Positions 26,364-35,453 of a stretch of DNA of 64,000 nucleotides are shown here, in pieces. Every line of letters starts with the position of its first letter. Within the stretch, counting starts at the first letter, position 1. The position numbers were made by a program, and so were the translations under genes. The notes under the pieces are model-generated. The model did not search any database. It was not told the DNA's origin and saw only the letters and a program-made list of their open reading frames with translations. Origin of the DNA: Lysinibacillus_B sp042920265 (GTDB taxonomy: Bacteria; Bacillota; Bacilli; Bacillales_A; Planococcaceae); the NCBI RefSeq assembly GCF_042920265.1, contig NZ_JBDQZI010000015.1:38371-102370 (forward strand). The letters are read 5' to 3'.

Positions 26364-27269
26364 ATGAATGAGATGAAAGAAAAGATAATCGAGTTACTGC
26401 AGGATGACCCTCTTTATTCTGTACTACAAGATACCCCACTAGAAGAAACACTATATACCGATCCCTACCTAGCAGACATTATCGAAAAGAAGTTTTATTC
26501 CACGCCTGAAGTGGCCGGCTGGTTTGACATAACAGATGGACAGCTACGTTACTATATCAAGCCGTTTGAACATTATATTTTCGACGATACAACAGACAAT
26601 CCCACGACTGCGACTATTATTCGGTTGAATCTCAAATCGATTTTAAAACTCCGGATGATTTTATTATTAAAAGATGAGTATCGCGTAAAGGGCCTGAAGC
26701 GCTTACTTGGCATCGATGAAAATGGCTATATCGTCAAACAACCACCCGCTGCCACAACAGCACTGGCACCACCAGATGAACTCGCCAATAAAGTAGACGT
26801 GCTCAGTAATGTCCTGCAGCAAATGATGCAAACCGGGCTCTTTCATATGCAACAAGACGATGAAAATGGCGCGATGCAAATTACCCTTAACCAGGACTAT
26901 CTCGCGCAAAATATCCAATTGCTTTCATTAGAATCCACCCAGCAGCTGAGCGAAATACAGGAAAGAACAGAGAAGCTTACAGAAGAAAGCAAAAGCCTAC
27001 AACAGCAAATCACAGAATTGAAAGAAGAAAAGGATATCGTTGTAAAGATCCGTGAACGACAAATTGAAAATGAAGTCGTATCCACATTACGTACAGAAGC
27101 GTTAGAACAGTTCTCCACGCAAAAAAAGTCCGGTATTTTCGCAAAACTTTTCCGTTCTACGCAAATCGAACTGGAAAAGGAACGCTTTATTAATCAGTAT
27201 TTAGCTAAAAATCTATCCAAGCGTTTAGAAGAGGCGTTAACGGAGTATCATGAAGCTCCTTACAAATGA
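26364..27269 (+). CDS. MerR-like HTH/coiled-coil plasmid protein
   Basis: 301 residues from ATG 26364 (AAGGA 11 bases upstream; GTG 26355 is too close to it). An N-terminal helix-turn-helix of the MerR type (about 45-70; STPEVAGWFDITDGQLRYYI) is followed by a helical linker. A coiled coil (about 190-245; QLSEIQERTEKLTEESKSLQ) and a basic tail follow. HTH-plus-coiled-coil proteins on plasmids (for example the KfrA type) bind DNA near their own gene and help stability. The gene is preceded by TAGAATAG/TAGAAAAG repeats and a hairpin. Near-identical sequence recurs at 29818-30475. Confidence 0.75.
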   Translation: MNEMKEKIIELLQDDPLYSVLQDTPLEETLYTDPYLADIIEKKFYSTPEVAGWFDITDGQLRYYIKPFEHYIFDDTTDNPTTATIIRLNLKSILKLRMILLLKDEYRVKGLKRLLGIDENGYIVKQPPAATTALAPPDELANKVDVLSNVLQQMMQTGLFHMQQDDENGAMQITLNQDYLAQNIQLLSLESTQQLSEIQERTEKLTEESKSLQQQITELKEEKDIVVKIRERQIENEVVSTLRTEALEQFSTQKKSGIFAKLFRSTQIELEKERFINQYLAKNLSKRLEEALTEYHEAPYK

Positions 27270-27438
27270 ACAACACCAAACTGAATTAAGCATACTTACT
27301 GAGAAAAAAGACATCGAGCGCGATAAAGCATTAGTAGCACTCGAACGCATAAGCCAGGAACAACTCACAGCAGCCAACGAAAAAATCCGTGCCCTTTACG
27401 ATGAAATCGCACAGCTAAGAGCTTCATATGAAGAATAA
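27250..27438 (+). pseudogene. C-terminal remnant of an RHH coiled-coil gene
   Basis: 62 codons from ATG 27250 (GGAG four bases upstream), overlapping the previous gene's end. The sequence LTEKKDIERDKALVALERI, then NEKIRALYDEIAQLRASYE, parallels the last 60 residues of the 299-residue protein at 30857 (MQERKDLEREKALVEVER). The RHH domain and most of the coil are deleted. It may still be translated. Confidence 0.7.
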
Positions 27439-28235
27439 ATAGGGGGCTTGAAGCAGGAGATAGAGAAGACTAGGGTAAAGGAAGATAACAACGAATAGTA
27501 AAAATGAAGCGTGCCATCACGAAAATTGGCCACGGCTTTTTATCTTCATTTTTGCGACAGTCAGTTTTATTATTAATTATTATAAGTATATAAGAGATGG
27601 TCTACGAGACGATTCGCAATGCTCACTCCCTTATATACTTAGATTTCAAGACATCTTATAATGTGTTTGACAACGCTACTTCCATCTGTTGTTATAAACA
27701 TAAACTGTATATTAATTGTATAATTTTTAAAGCTGTTCACATAGCTACATTCATTCGCTTTCCATCGATTCGTTGGATAGATTCTCGTTTCATTGTTAGA
27801 CTAGACAAGGTGCTTCTTTTCCCTTCTGCACAAAGGGAAAAGAAGCACCTTTTTGATAAGAAAGTAAGTTTTAGTTGTAAAATATAAACATAAACCATAA
27901 TTTTATGAAACATTTATTATAATAATGTATAATTAAACTTTACTTTTGGTAAATGATTTGCACTAGTTTTTTGCATGTTTTAATGTCATAGAGTTAAGCC
28001 GACCAAAAGGACACAAACATTTTTTAAAATTAAAGATTGAGATCATCACGGCAAAATATTTTTTTGTTCGATATCTCAATAAAAAAACGCCATCTCCCTT
28101 GTATAAAAGGAAGAAGACGATTTTGTAACACTACCCGTAATATTCTAACAATAATCATTACAACTCAAAAATTAAGGTTTTAGTCGTTTACTAGATAAAA
28201 TAAACCATGCTTATTTTTTCACGGAATCACTATTA
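27439..28235. other. Intergenic region with a strong hairpin
   Basis: No gene is supported; a 96-codon plus-strand frame at 27597-27887 ends in the hairpin and has no ribosome site. The only clear structure is the 19-bp hairpin at 27807-27851. Weaker inverted repeats lie near 28085-28125. Confidence 0.5.
27807..27855. terminator. Perfect 19-bp hairpin terminator
   Basis: AAGGTGCTTCTTTTCCCTT pairs exactly with 27833-27851 around a seven-base loop, followed by TTT. It is unusually long and perfect for a terminator. Confidence 0.75.
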
Positions 28236-28487
28236 TTACATCTGGTTTATTAAAAAATCTAAAATATAACCTAAAAACATTACTATAAAAAAACTAAAGA
28301 AAGTTATGGTGTTCCCTATAATTAAAATGTTAGATTTAACACTCACCGATAAGAGAATACCAATCCCGGAAAAAACAAACGTAAAAATCCATAAAAATGA
28401 TGCTTTTTGAAACACAATATTAGGTACCCAAAGCAATAAAGAAATGATTATCGTACTTACAGCTAAAACCTTAATAAATTTAACCAT
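28236..28487 (-). CDS. Small three-helix membrane protein, possible PLA2 partner
   Basis: 83 residues with three hydrophobic segments (about 5-22, 30-50, 55-78) and few charges. It starts 18 bp after the phospholipase stop, with a GGGAGG-type ribosome site, so the two are co-transcribed. It could protect the producer from the secreted phospholipase or help export it; neither is shown. No family is recognised. Confidence 0.65.
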   Translation of the reverse strand: MVKFIKVLAVSTIIISLLLWVPNIVFQKASFLWIFTFVFSGIGILLSVSVKSNILIIGNTITFFSFFIVMFLGYILDFLINQM

Positions 28488-28505
28488 ACATGTCCTCCCT
28501 CGCTA

Positions 28506-29057
28506 TTAGAATGGATTACATAAGGTGTTATTAAAATATGTTTTTAATGCAGTAGCAGCGATTTTTTCTTTAAGACCCATCTTATGGAAATAAGTTTCTA
28601 TATAAATAACAAGCTCCCAATCACAAGAACAGGTAAAATAACCTTTATCCTCATAACACTTATCATGTATCTGACAACCTCTATCTAATAAATCTTGTGG
28701 AGTACCAGAACCATGTCCGGGACCACACCAATTCCCCCAAACAGGTATACTTATTTTAGCTGCCTTTATAGTGTTTGCTTGATCATTAGAGTAACTACTA
28801 CTAATCTGATTTACCATAAGTCCAATTTCAATATATTCCTCTGCTAAACCATCTGTTTCTAATTTTTCGATATCAACAAACGGTTTTCCATCTTCATAAT
28901 AAATGTAAGCCCCTAACTGTTCATCAGCATTTAAAAGTTCTTCATTTGTCAAAGATGACTCTTCCCCTGTTGTTGCAAAAGCTTTTGTACCTCCCCACAA
29001 AAAAACTGAAGAAATTAAAAATGACATTGCAACAAATAATGAAAATATTTTTTTCAT
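28506..29057 (-). CDS. Secreted phospholipase A2-like protein
   Basis: 183 residues with a signal peptide (MKKIFSLFVAMSFLISSVFL, cleavage near AFA). After a polar spacer comes a phospholipase A2 core at about 105-170: the WCGPGHGSG calcium loop, DRGCQIHDKCYE with the catalytic His-Asp pair, then CSCDWELV. Cysteines for disulfides are present. PLA2 releases fatty acids from the sn-2 position of phospholipids. It starts after AAAGGAGATAA. It is plasmid-borne next to a membrane protein, which suggests an antibacterial or host-active effector; nutrition is an alternative. Confidence 0.85.
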   Translation of the reverse strand: MKKIFSLFVAMSFLISSVFLWGGTKAFATTGEESSLTNEELLNADEQLGAYIYYEDGKPFVDIEKLETDGLAEEYIEIGLMVNQISSSYSNDQANTIKAAKISIPVWGNWCGPGHGSGTPQDLLDRGCQIHDKCYEDKGYFTCSCDWELVIYIETYFHKMGLKEKIAATALKTYFNNTLCNPF

Positions 29058-29143
29058 CTAACTTTATCTCCTTTGTATACTTTATTAGGCCCAGTACCAG
29101 CGTAGCTGCGTTGAGGAGCAAAGTAATTTATTTCGTAACATAA

Positions 29144-29690
29144 ACGTTCATTTTTGTTACATGAAGTGTTTAAAAACAATAAATTCTATAACCCCTAAAT
29201 TCGTTGTAACAAAATACTGTATCAAATATAATTCGTAACATTATTCATGTAGCAACTTTTTGTTACTAAAAAACATGTGTATATTAAGCATTTATTTTGC
29301 CCTTGGTTACAACAATACCGGTATTAGTCCTATTAGGTATTAATATCATTATTATGATTCAACACCGCAACTTGGGGTTGATCATGTAAAAAGAATTTAA
29401 AAGTTTTGCATTTTAGTATAGTAGCGAAAACTTACATATCGTAATTGTTGTCCAGACAAACTATCAAATCTATTTATTACTATAGCAATTCATTTACCCT
29501 CGAGTTACTCTGAGTCTATCATTTGTACAACCGACATTACAACCGACATTAAAATTGTCGGTATCTGTCGATATTGTGTCGGTATCCTACACCATTGAAG
29601 AAGGAAATTTCAGCTGTAGCTGTTTTCATCACGCAGCTTGGGACAGATTGTTGTTGCGGGCTTTGTAAGGATGTTGTGTGATGGATTGGA
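29144..29690. other. Intergenic region, no gene seen
   Basis: AT-rich with scattered short direct repeats (TCGTAACA, TTTTTGTTAC near 29130-29270; ACAACCGACATTA twice near 29530). The PLA2 promoter should lie at its left end. No coding region is supported. Confidence 0.4.
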
Positions 29691-30485
29691 TTGCGTATTA
29701 CGGGGACAATTGTTAATTTATTTGTAGGCATAAGAATGACACTTCCTTCATTTGATAAGTCTATAATACCGGAGGTGCCAGGTGTTTTATATACATTATT
29801 TGATTACGGGCTTACGGACAACCCCACGACGGCGACGGTTATTCGACTGAATCTCCCATCGATTTTAAGGCTACAGATGATCTTATTGCTAAAAGACGAG
29901 TACCGCGTAAAGGGTCTCAAGCGCTTGCTTGGCATCGATGAAAATGGTTATATCGTCAAACAACCACCCGCTGCCACAACAGCAATCGCCCCACCAGATG
30001 AACTCGCCAATAAAGTAGACGTGCTCAGTAATGTCCTGCAGCAAATGATGCAAACCGGGCTCTTTCATATGCAACAAGACGATGAAAATGGCGCGATGCA
30101 AATTACCCTTAACCAGGACTATCTCGCGCAAAATATCCAATTGCTTTCATTAGAATCCACCCAGCAGCTGAGTGAAATGCAGGAAAGAACAGAGAAGCTT
30201 ACAGAAGAAAGCAAAAGTCTACAACAGCAAATCACAGAATTGAAAGAAGAAAAGGATATCGTTGTAAAGATCCGTGAACGACAAATTGAAAATGAAGTCG
30301 TATCCACATTACGTACAGAAGCGTTAGAACAGTTCTCCACGCAAAAAAAGTCCGGTATTTTCGCAAAACTTTTCCGTTCTACGCAAATCGAACTGGAAAA
30401 GGAGCGCTTTATCAATCAGTATTTGGCTAAAAACCTATCGAAGCGTTTAGAAGAAGCGTTAACGGCGTATCATGAAGTGCCTTGA
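29691..30485 (+). pseudogene. 5'-replaced copy of the MerR-like coiled-coil gene
   Basis: From about 29815 the frame parallels the gene at 26364 to its end. The first part is clearly diverged and the last 500 bases nearly identical. The HTH-encoding part is missing and replaced by unrelated codons (MRITGTIVNLFVGIRMTLPS) from a TTG without a ribosome site. Without the DNA-binding domain it is probably non-functional, though an internal start could give a coiled-coil fragment. Confidence 0.75.
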
Positions 30486-30514
30486 TTTCTTTCATTACAC
30501 AAATATACTTTTCA

Positions 30515-30575
30515 ATGGTTAACCTAAGATAACTAGGTTAACCATTGATATAACAATCTTTATAAGTTAACTATA
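30515..30575. promoter_or_regulatory. GTTAAC palindrome cluster, copy A
   Basis: GGTTAACC, then TAACTAGGTTAACC, then AGTTAACT about 25 bases on. The same arrangement with the same spacing recurs at 30783-30841, directly before the RHH gene. These are candidate operator or centromere-like sites for that protein. Confidence 0.6.
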
Positions 30576-30782
30576 AACAATTAATTCTATCATCTACCTT
30601 TCCTTGTTATAAAGGCAGCGCCCCCTCTAAAGAAAAACTAACCCCTTAACTCACGCAAATTCCAACTTTTCATAAAACAATTCATTCTCCCAAACCACTA
30701 AACCCTAATATCAAACAAAACACCCTATTTAATGTTTCCTCATTGTTTCCTTTTCCAAAAGAAGGTATAATATAAATAACAA

Positions 30783-30841
30783 AGGTTAACCATAGTTAAC
30801 TAGGTTAACCTATTGATATTACTAGTTTTATTAGTTAACTA
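30783..30841. promoter_or_regulatory. GTTAAC palindrome cluster, copy B, before the RHH gene
   Basis: GGTTAACC, AGTTAACTAGGTTAACC and, after an AT spacer, AGTTAACT, ending just before the AAAGGGAGG ribosome site. The cluster must overlap the promoter, so autorepression by the RHH protein is likely. Confidence 0.65.
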
Positions 30842-30856
30842 AAGGGAGGTCATCAT

Positions 30857-31756
30857 ATGGCAGATAAAACACTAGGAATCAAAGTAACTGAGGAAGTTTA
30901 CGACAAAGCCAAAGCAACAATCGAAATGAGTGGTTTAACAGCGAAGGATTGGTTGGAAAAAGCAGTAGCCTTGTATGAATTAAACAGTCTAAAGGACGGC
31001 ATTTCCGGTGATTATTCGAACGATTTAGCTGAGTTAGAAGTGCATACGACACGTATCTACTCACTTATTAGCAACATGGTCGCTCGTTCCACATATTTAA
31101 AGGACCACGCCGTAAAAGAAGTAACAGATAAACTGGAAAGTAAGGAAAGCATCATTACCGAACTCCAGGAGCAAAACAAGCTATTAAAAGCGAACATTAG
31201 CAACTTAGAGGAACAACATAAAATAGATACGGAAAATGCCGTAGCGCTAGAAGAAAAGTTAGTATCCATGCAAAACTCGCTGGATAATAACCAGGCGCTT
31301 ATTAACGAATATAAAGAAAAGAATGATACATTAAGCGGGCTTGTAACGAAATATCAGGGATATGCTGAAGAAAATGAAACATTAAAAAAGAGTTTTTCAG
31401 CTGAAAAGGCATCACTTGTACAACAATTAAATGAACAACAAATAGCCTCTACAGAGCAAATTCATCAGTTAGAGCAAGCGCAACAGCAAGCTAACGAACG
31501 TGTACGTGAATTAGAAAAGGCTTTAGAAAATGCCCAGTTGAACTATACTCGCGAACTCGAAATCATGCAGGAACGAAAGGACCTTGAACGCGAGAAGGCA
31601 CTTGTAGAAGTAGAGCGTGAATACCAAGCCAAGTTACAGGCTCAAAATGAAAAGTACAACGATAAAGTAGCTGGAATGCACGCAGAAAATGAGCGAATCC
31701 GTGCTAATTATGAAGCGAAATTAGAAGCTATAGAAAAGAACAAACCGAAGCAATAA
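30857..31756 (+). CDS. RHH/coiled-coil plasmid protein
   Basis: 299 residues. A short N-terminal ribbon-helix-helix-like domain (TLGIKVTEEVYDKAKATIEM, then LTAKDWLEKAVALYE; residues 4-42) is followed by a coiled coil over almost the whole remainder (about 85-295) with KfrA-like heptads. Such proteins bind operator arrays through the N-terminus and form filaments or cages that help plasmid segregation. Two GTTAAC arrays lie upstream. The remnant at 27250 is the 3' end of a paralogue. Confidence 0.75.
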   Translation: MADKTLGIKVTEEVYDKAKATIEMSGLTAKDWLEKAVALYELNSLKDGISGDYSNDLAELEVHTTRIYSLISNMVARSTYLKDHAVKEVTDKLESKESIITELQEQNKLLKANISNLEEQHKIDTENAVALEEKLVSMQNSLDNNQALINEYKEKNDTLSGLVTKYQGYAEENETLKKSFSAEKASLVQQLNEQQIASTEQIHQLEQAQQQANERVRELEKALENAQLNYTRELEIMQERKDLEREKALVEVEREYQAKLQAQNEKYNDKVAGMHAENERIRANYEAKLEAIEKNKPKQ

Positions 31757-31869
31757 TTCAGAACAGGTAGCAAAACAGCACCATTTTCTCATGAACGTGG
31801 TGCTGTTATTATTGTTGCAACGACTGCGCTTTACGCTTTACCTAATATGAAAAATAAGGACAACTCGAT

Positions 31870-32310
31870 ATGACATCATTAAAGACTAAAGCACTTGATT
31901 GGCTTAATTCTCAATGCGAACTTTATTCCATAACTGATCCAATGAATGTTTCAATGGACAAATCATTTTATTTTAAACTTGAAGGATTTGCTGATGAGCC
32001 AGAGGTATATATAAGAGCTACGGAGATAGGGCTTGAATTTGGTTATGAGACGATTCAATGGGAGGGATATATGATTAGTACAACTCCTAGTATTTTTAAA
32101 AAGCATACATTAATTTGGGAGGAATTGAATTTTTCAAATAAAATGGAGCAGCTAGATATTATTGTAAACTTCCTAATAAAGACGATTAACTCAAGAAAAA
32201 GGCAATACCGAAAATGCCAATTTTGCAATGAAAAGGTTACTTTTGAACACCGTTTTGATAAGGATACTTGCCAGACTTGTGCATCAGATCACTTGGGCGT
32301 AGTCTATTAA
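31870..32310 (+). CDS. Unknown protein with a C-terminal zinc ribbon
   Basis: 146 residues. The first 100 look like a compact alpha/beta domain without a recognised family. The end carries CQFCNEKVTFEHRFDKDTCQTC, two CxxC knuckles of a zinc ribbon, as YKCQFC... . It is preceded by AAGGA and stands alone. I assign no function. Confidence 0.6.
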   Translation: MTSLKTKALDWLNSQCELYSITDPMNVSMDKSFYFKLEGFADEPEVYIRATEIGLEFGYETIQWEGYMISTTPSIFKKHTLIWEELNFSNKMEQLDIIVNFLIKTINSRKRQYRKCQFCNEKVTFEHRFDKDTCQTCASDHLGVVY

Positions 32311-32323
32311 ATAAACGCACTCA

Positions 32324-32412
32324 AAATCAAGCGTTAGAACAGTTCTCCACGCAAAAAAGTGGGGGATTTTCGCAAAACTTTTTCGTTCTTCGCAAATCGA
32401 ACTGGAAAAGAT
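32324..32412 (+). pseudogene. Fragment of the MerR-like gene's 3' part
   Basis: About 85 bases (GCGTTAGAACAGTTCTCCAC, then TTTTCGCAAAACTTTTTCG) match the segment at 27090-27180 with single-base losses. This makes a third detached piece of the same gene family. Confidence 0.75.
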
Positions 32413-32581
32413 AATAGCAAACGGCGCAGAAACAACGCCCTTTGCTATTTTTTATTAGAAAAGAGACAGTACCTGCTGCTGTTTTAAGGTACATCATTAA
32501 GAAGTGGATGCAGTATTTTTTCATCAATAAACTTTGATTCAAAGGACAATAAAAATCTTTCATCACTTGTACCTAACTAAA

Positions 32582-32844
32582 AAAAGCTCTTCATCGTAAC
32601 GATGAAAAGCTCAGACTGTAGACAAAGTCGATTTTTTCGATTTTGTCTACTATTTTTATATTTAGGGTGCTTTCTTATCGTCATTTGGATTTATAAAGAA
32701 TCCTGTAATAGCAATGTTTCTGAAAGCCTGTGAATTTTAAAAATCTGCATTAATCAATAAAAGAGCGTCCGACCGTGCTAATTTTCTGCTCAGAAATTAG
32801 TTTGTCGACGCTCTGAGCTCTTCATCGTAACGATGAAGAGCTTT
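32582..32844. repeat. Cluster of hairpins in a gene-free region
   Basis: Two near-identical hairpins (AGCTCTTCATCG/CGATGAAGAGCT) lie at 32582-32612 and 32814-32843. Between them are GTAGACAAAGTCGA with its complement (32618-32650) and an AGAGCGTC...GACGCTCT stem (32762-32815). The surrounding gap, 32413-33138, has no supported gene. Confidence 0.65.
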
Positions 32845-33138
32845 ACTCTTTTCAGAGTGACAAAGTACATCTATCTTAACACAAAAAATATGAAGAAAAC
32901 CTTCTATATAGACTTGGATTAATTTCATTAATAGTACCCGTCACTTTACTAAACAATCTTTTCATCAACTAAGCCTATATTCGCTATCATAAATCTTTTT
33001 TACATCATTAGACACAGTAAATAGACGCACCAAAGATAAAGATTTTACGGAAAATTGAAATGTTTCTTGATCAGTAAGTAAATCTTCAGGTTTTACAAAG
33101 TAAAAATCCCCTAGCACAAGTTTCTAGAGGGCTTCTAT

Positions 33139-33351
33139 CTATATCAATTCAATTTTATCTTCAAGGACTGCGCCTAAAGGTGAGCCATTCTCCCAATTTA
33201 TATGGACAGTGCCAATATCATCAACATAGCGAACTGTACCCGTTAACCCCTTTTCTAAGGGCGTATACGGGTCGTTCATTCGCTCAGTTAATCGAACCCA
33301 ACTTCCTGGTACAAAAATTCGTTTACGGGCTAATACAACATCACAATTCAT
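33139..33351 (-). CDS. DUF4314 family protein
   Basis: 70 residues. GSWVRLTERMNDPYTPLEKG, LTGTVRYVDDIGTVHINWENG and SPLGAV are the DUF4314 pattern, a small beta-barrel protein common on Firmicute conjugative elements and phages. It lies one base after the DpnD/PcfM-like gene and is the last gene of the leftward backbone operon. The function is not known. Confidence 0.85.
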   Translation of the reverse strand: MNCDVVLARKRIFVPGSWVRLTERMNDPYTPLEKGLTGTVRYVDDIGTVHINWENGSPLGAVLEDKIELI

Positions 33352-33352
33352 T

Positions 33353-33736
33353 TCAGCAATCCCTTTCGTAAGAAGTATAGAATAAATAGCAATCTGTATG
33401 CTCCGTATCTAAAGCAATCGCCAGTTCTGCCTTCGTCATGCCTTTGTACCAAGCATCATGAACCATAGCCAGCCATGAATCATACCATTCGCCAGTCCAT
33501 TCATTATAAAAAAGAGAATCGCCATCTTTTAAAAGGCGTTTTGTGTCCTTTGTATAAGTTAAACTGCAATCCTCTAAAACTTGAAATTCCACTTGAACAA
33601 AGTTTTCTGTATCCAAAATGATTTCCTGGTTTAAATATTGGTTTTTAATATTAGCAATTGCTTCTTCTCTTGTTTCAGCTTGAACTGAATGAATAGCTGC
33701 TAATGTTTCCTTTACTTCGATTTTAAATGTTTTCAT
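33353..33736 (-). CDS. DpnD/PcfM family protein
   Basis: 127 residues. The N-terminal 50 (MKTFKIEVKETLAAIHSVQA, EEAIANIKNQYLNQEIILD) fit the DpnD/PcfM family found on Gram-positive plasmids. The remaining 70 residues (YNEWTGEWYDSWLAMVHDAW) are an extension I do not recognise, giving a protein longer than the usual family member. It is part of the leftward operon. Confidence 0.8.
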   Translation of the reverse strand: MKTFKIEVKETLAAIHSVQAETREEAIANIKNQYLNQEIILDTENFVQVEFQVLEDCSLTYTKDTKRLLKDGDSLFYNEWTGEWYDSWLAMVHDAWYKGMTKAELAIALDTEHTDCYLFYTSYERDC

Positions 33737-33745
33737 ATCTATCCC

Positions 33746-34102
33746 CTACTCACCATCATGTAATTGTTTTAAATGCTTGCGAATATTTGTGATATAGCCA
33801 ATTTTTTGGCGAAACTCTTGAACAAACGCATAAGCTTGATGTACTTCTGTTGTGACAAGCAAAACCTGCCCAAATTCGAATCCTAACAGATCCACTGATG
33901 CTAAAGATTCTCTAAACAAAAGCCCTTTCTTTTCATTAATTAACGAAACAATAAACGTGCAATTCACATTCACAACATCTAAAGCGGTATATTCGATTAA
34001 TCGTTCTGAAGCTGGTGTGCAATTGAAATAAGTACGTTGCTCGACAAAACAAGTCGTAGCTGATTGGTGTTGCAAAATATAATCAATAACCTTCTCCATC
34101 AT
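33746..34102 (-). CDS. Unknown backbone protein (118 aa)
   Basis: A mixed alpha/beta composition without recognised motifs. It is separated from its neighbours by 8-9 bases and reads in the same direction, so it is part of the operon. The regular spacing and coding-like composition support it as a gene. Confidence 0.6.
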   Translation of the reverse strand: MMEKVIDYILQHQSATTCFVEQRTYFNCTPASERLIEYTALDVVNVNCTFIVSLINEKKGLLFRESLASVDLLGFEFGQVLLVTTEVHQAYAFVQEFRQKIGYITNIRKHLKQLHDGE

Positions 34103-34110
34103 GCAGCCAC

Positions 34111-34458
34111 CTATTTAAAAGCACTTTCATTTGGAGATACAAATATATGCTCATCATCAATGTCGATAAAATCACATGAGTAGATAAATAACTTTTCGCT
34201 TTTACCCTGTAAGACAAATACATATTCGTGTTCAAATACATAGATTTCTGCAGGTGTATCACAGCCAGACTTCTTTAGTTCCTCCATATGTGTATTCCCT
34301 AAACGGTAAGCTAGATGCTCTAATTCGAATGGTGTCATTTCAGATGAAAGCCATACGATTAATTCGCTTGCTGATGAGAAGTAAATGAACTCGCCTAAAT
34401 ACACAAAGTATTGCTCTCTCGCTAGTTGTTTGATTTGTTGTTTCAATGACAGATTCAT
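34111..34458 (-). CDS. Unknown backbone protein (115 aa)
   Basis: No recognised domain. The C-terminal half is rich in strands and acidic residues (FIYSCDFIDIDDEHIFVSP). AAAGAGGAC lies upstream. It begins a new transcription unit after the terminator at 34519-34548. Confidence 0.6.
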   Translation of the reverse strand: MNLSLKQQIKQLAREQYFVYLGEFIYFSSASELIVWLSSEMTPFELEHLAYRLGNTHMEELKKSGCDTPAEIYVFEHEYVFVLQGKSEKLFIYSCDFIDIDDEHIFVSPNESAFK

Positions 34459-34518
34459 AAGATGTCCTCTTTCTGTTTTTAGATTTATATACTTTTTGTT
34501 TTTTAGAAAAAAATAAAA

Positions 34519-34548
34519 AGGTATTTATAGAATTATCTATAAATACCT
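34519..34548 (-). terminator. Terminator inside the leftward backbone operon
   Basis: A perfect 13-bp stem (AGGTATTTATAGA with its complement), followed on the minus strand by TTTTTATTTTTT. It lies ten bases after the stop of the 138-residue gene. Confidence 0.85.
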
Positions 34549-34558
34549 CTAGGGATTT

Positions 34559-34975
34559 TTATCGTACTCGACCTATGATTTCTATATCTAGCTCAGCTAA
34601 ATCAACAAAATCAGCAGGTTGAAGTGGAACAGTCATCAATCCTTTATATTTACAATACTCATTTCGACCAATTGCAAATCGACCTGCAATTTGTTGAGTA
34701 ATACCTTGAAATGTAATTTCGTATACAAGATTTTCTGATTTCAATAAACCCTCATCATCAACAATTAAACAAAAATCCTGTGTAAAATCGATGATATCGA
34801 TTGTATCTACCTCTATCATATTCGCAAACAGCTTATAATGCGGCAATTCTTCACTCACATGACTGTAAAAGAAATCTTCTTCTACGATTTCTACATGGAA
34901 CATTTGAAGCATTGGAACAAAGCCTAATGCCATAAAAGCTGATTCATTTGAAAGGACTTTATTTAACTTTGCCAT
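34559..34975 (-). CDS. Unknown acidic backbone protein (138 aa)
   Basis: Acidic and rich in predicted strands, with no recognised family. AGGAGG-type ribosome site. It lies between the 114-residue gene and the terminator. Confidence 0.6.
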   Translation of the reverse strand: MAKLNKVLSNESAFMALGFVPMLQMFHVEIVEEDFFYSHVSEELPHYKLFANMIEVDTIDIIDFTQDFCLIVDDEGLLKSENLVYEITFQGITQQIAGRFAIGRNEYCKYKGLMTVPLQPADFVDLAELDIEIIGRVR

Positions 34976-34991
34976 ATATAAAATGACCTCC

Positions 34992-35336
34992 TTACAATTT
35001 TGTACAACGGAAGCTTTTCGTTAGCTTCTTCGTTGCAATTCGTTGTAAAGTTTCTTCTGACCAAGCTAGCTTTTTAAGAGAGGTAGCAGACACTGACATC
35101 ATTTCAAATGGATTAAATCCTTCTAAGGCAACCCATTGCATAAATTCCTTCATGTGATCTGCTTCAATTTTCCATGAGATTGATTCTGAATAACCCCATT
35201 GAACACCACCTGCTTGTACCTGACCATGCTGGTCTACAAATGCCTTCAGTCCATCTTTCATTTGTTTTAACGTAGACTCAATTTGAGCAATTTCATTGGC
35301 TACTTGCTGAGCCTGTTCCATCGTTGTAATTTCCAT
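34992..35336 (-). CDS. Unknown helical protein near recombination genes (114 aa)
   Basis: Starts with a helical segment (MEQAQQVANEIAQIESTLKQMK), then a beta-rich middle (VQWGYSESISWKIE) and a basic end. Its position beside ERF, SSB and a PD-(D/E)XK nuclease suggests an accessory recombination role, as for small helper proteins in phage recombination modules. That is only context. Confidence 0.55.
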   Translation of the reverse strand: MEITTMEQAQQVANEIAQIESTLKQMKDGLKAFVDQHGQVQAGGVQWGYSESISWKIEADHMKEFMQWVALEGFNPFEMMSVSATSLKKLAWSEETLQRIATKKLTKSFRCTKL

Positions 35337-35453
35337 ATATATCCCTCTTTCTTTGATTATATATTTATCTCTTTTTCAAAAAATATCTTTATACCTTTAA
35401 ATATTTTTAGAAAAGAATATTTTTCTTTTTTTATTTTTATCTATTTTTGTATA

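Noticed and set aside
27597..27887. 96-codon plus-strand reading frame
   Set aside because: No ribosome site, low-complexity composition, and it ends within the strong hairpin at 27807-27851.
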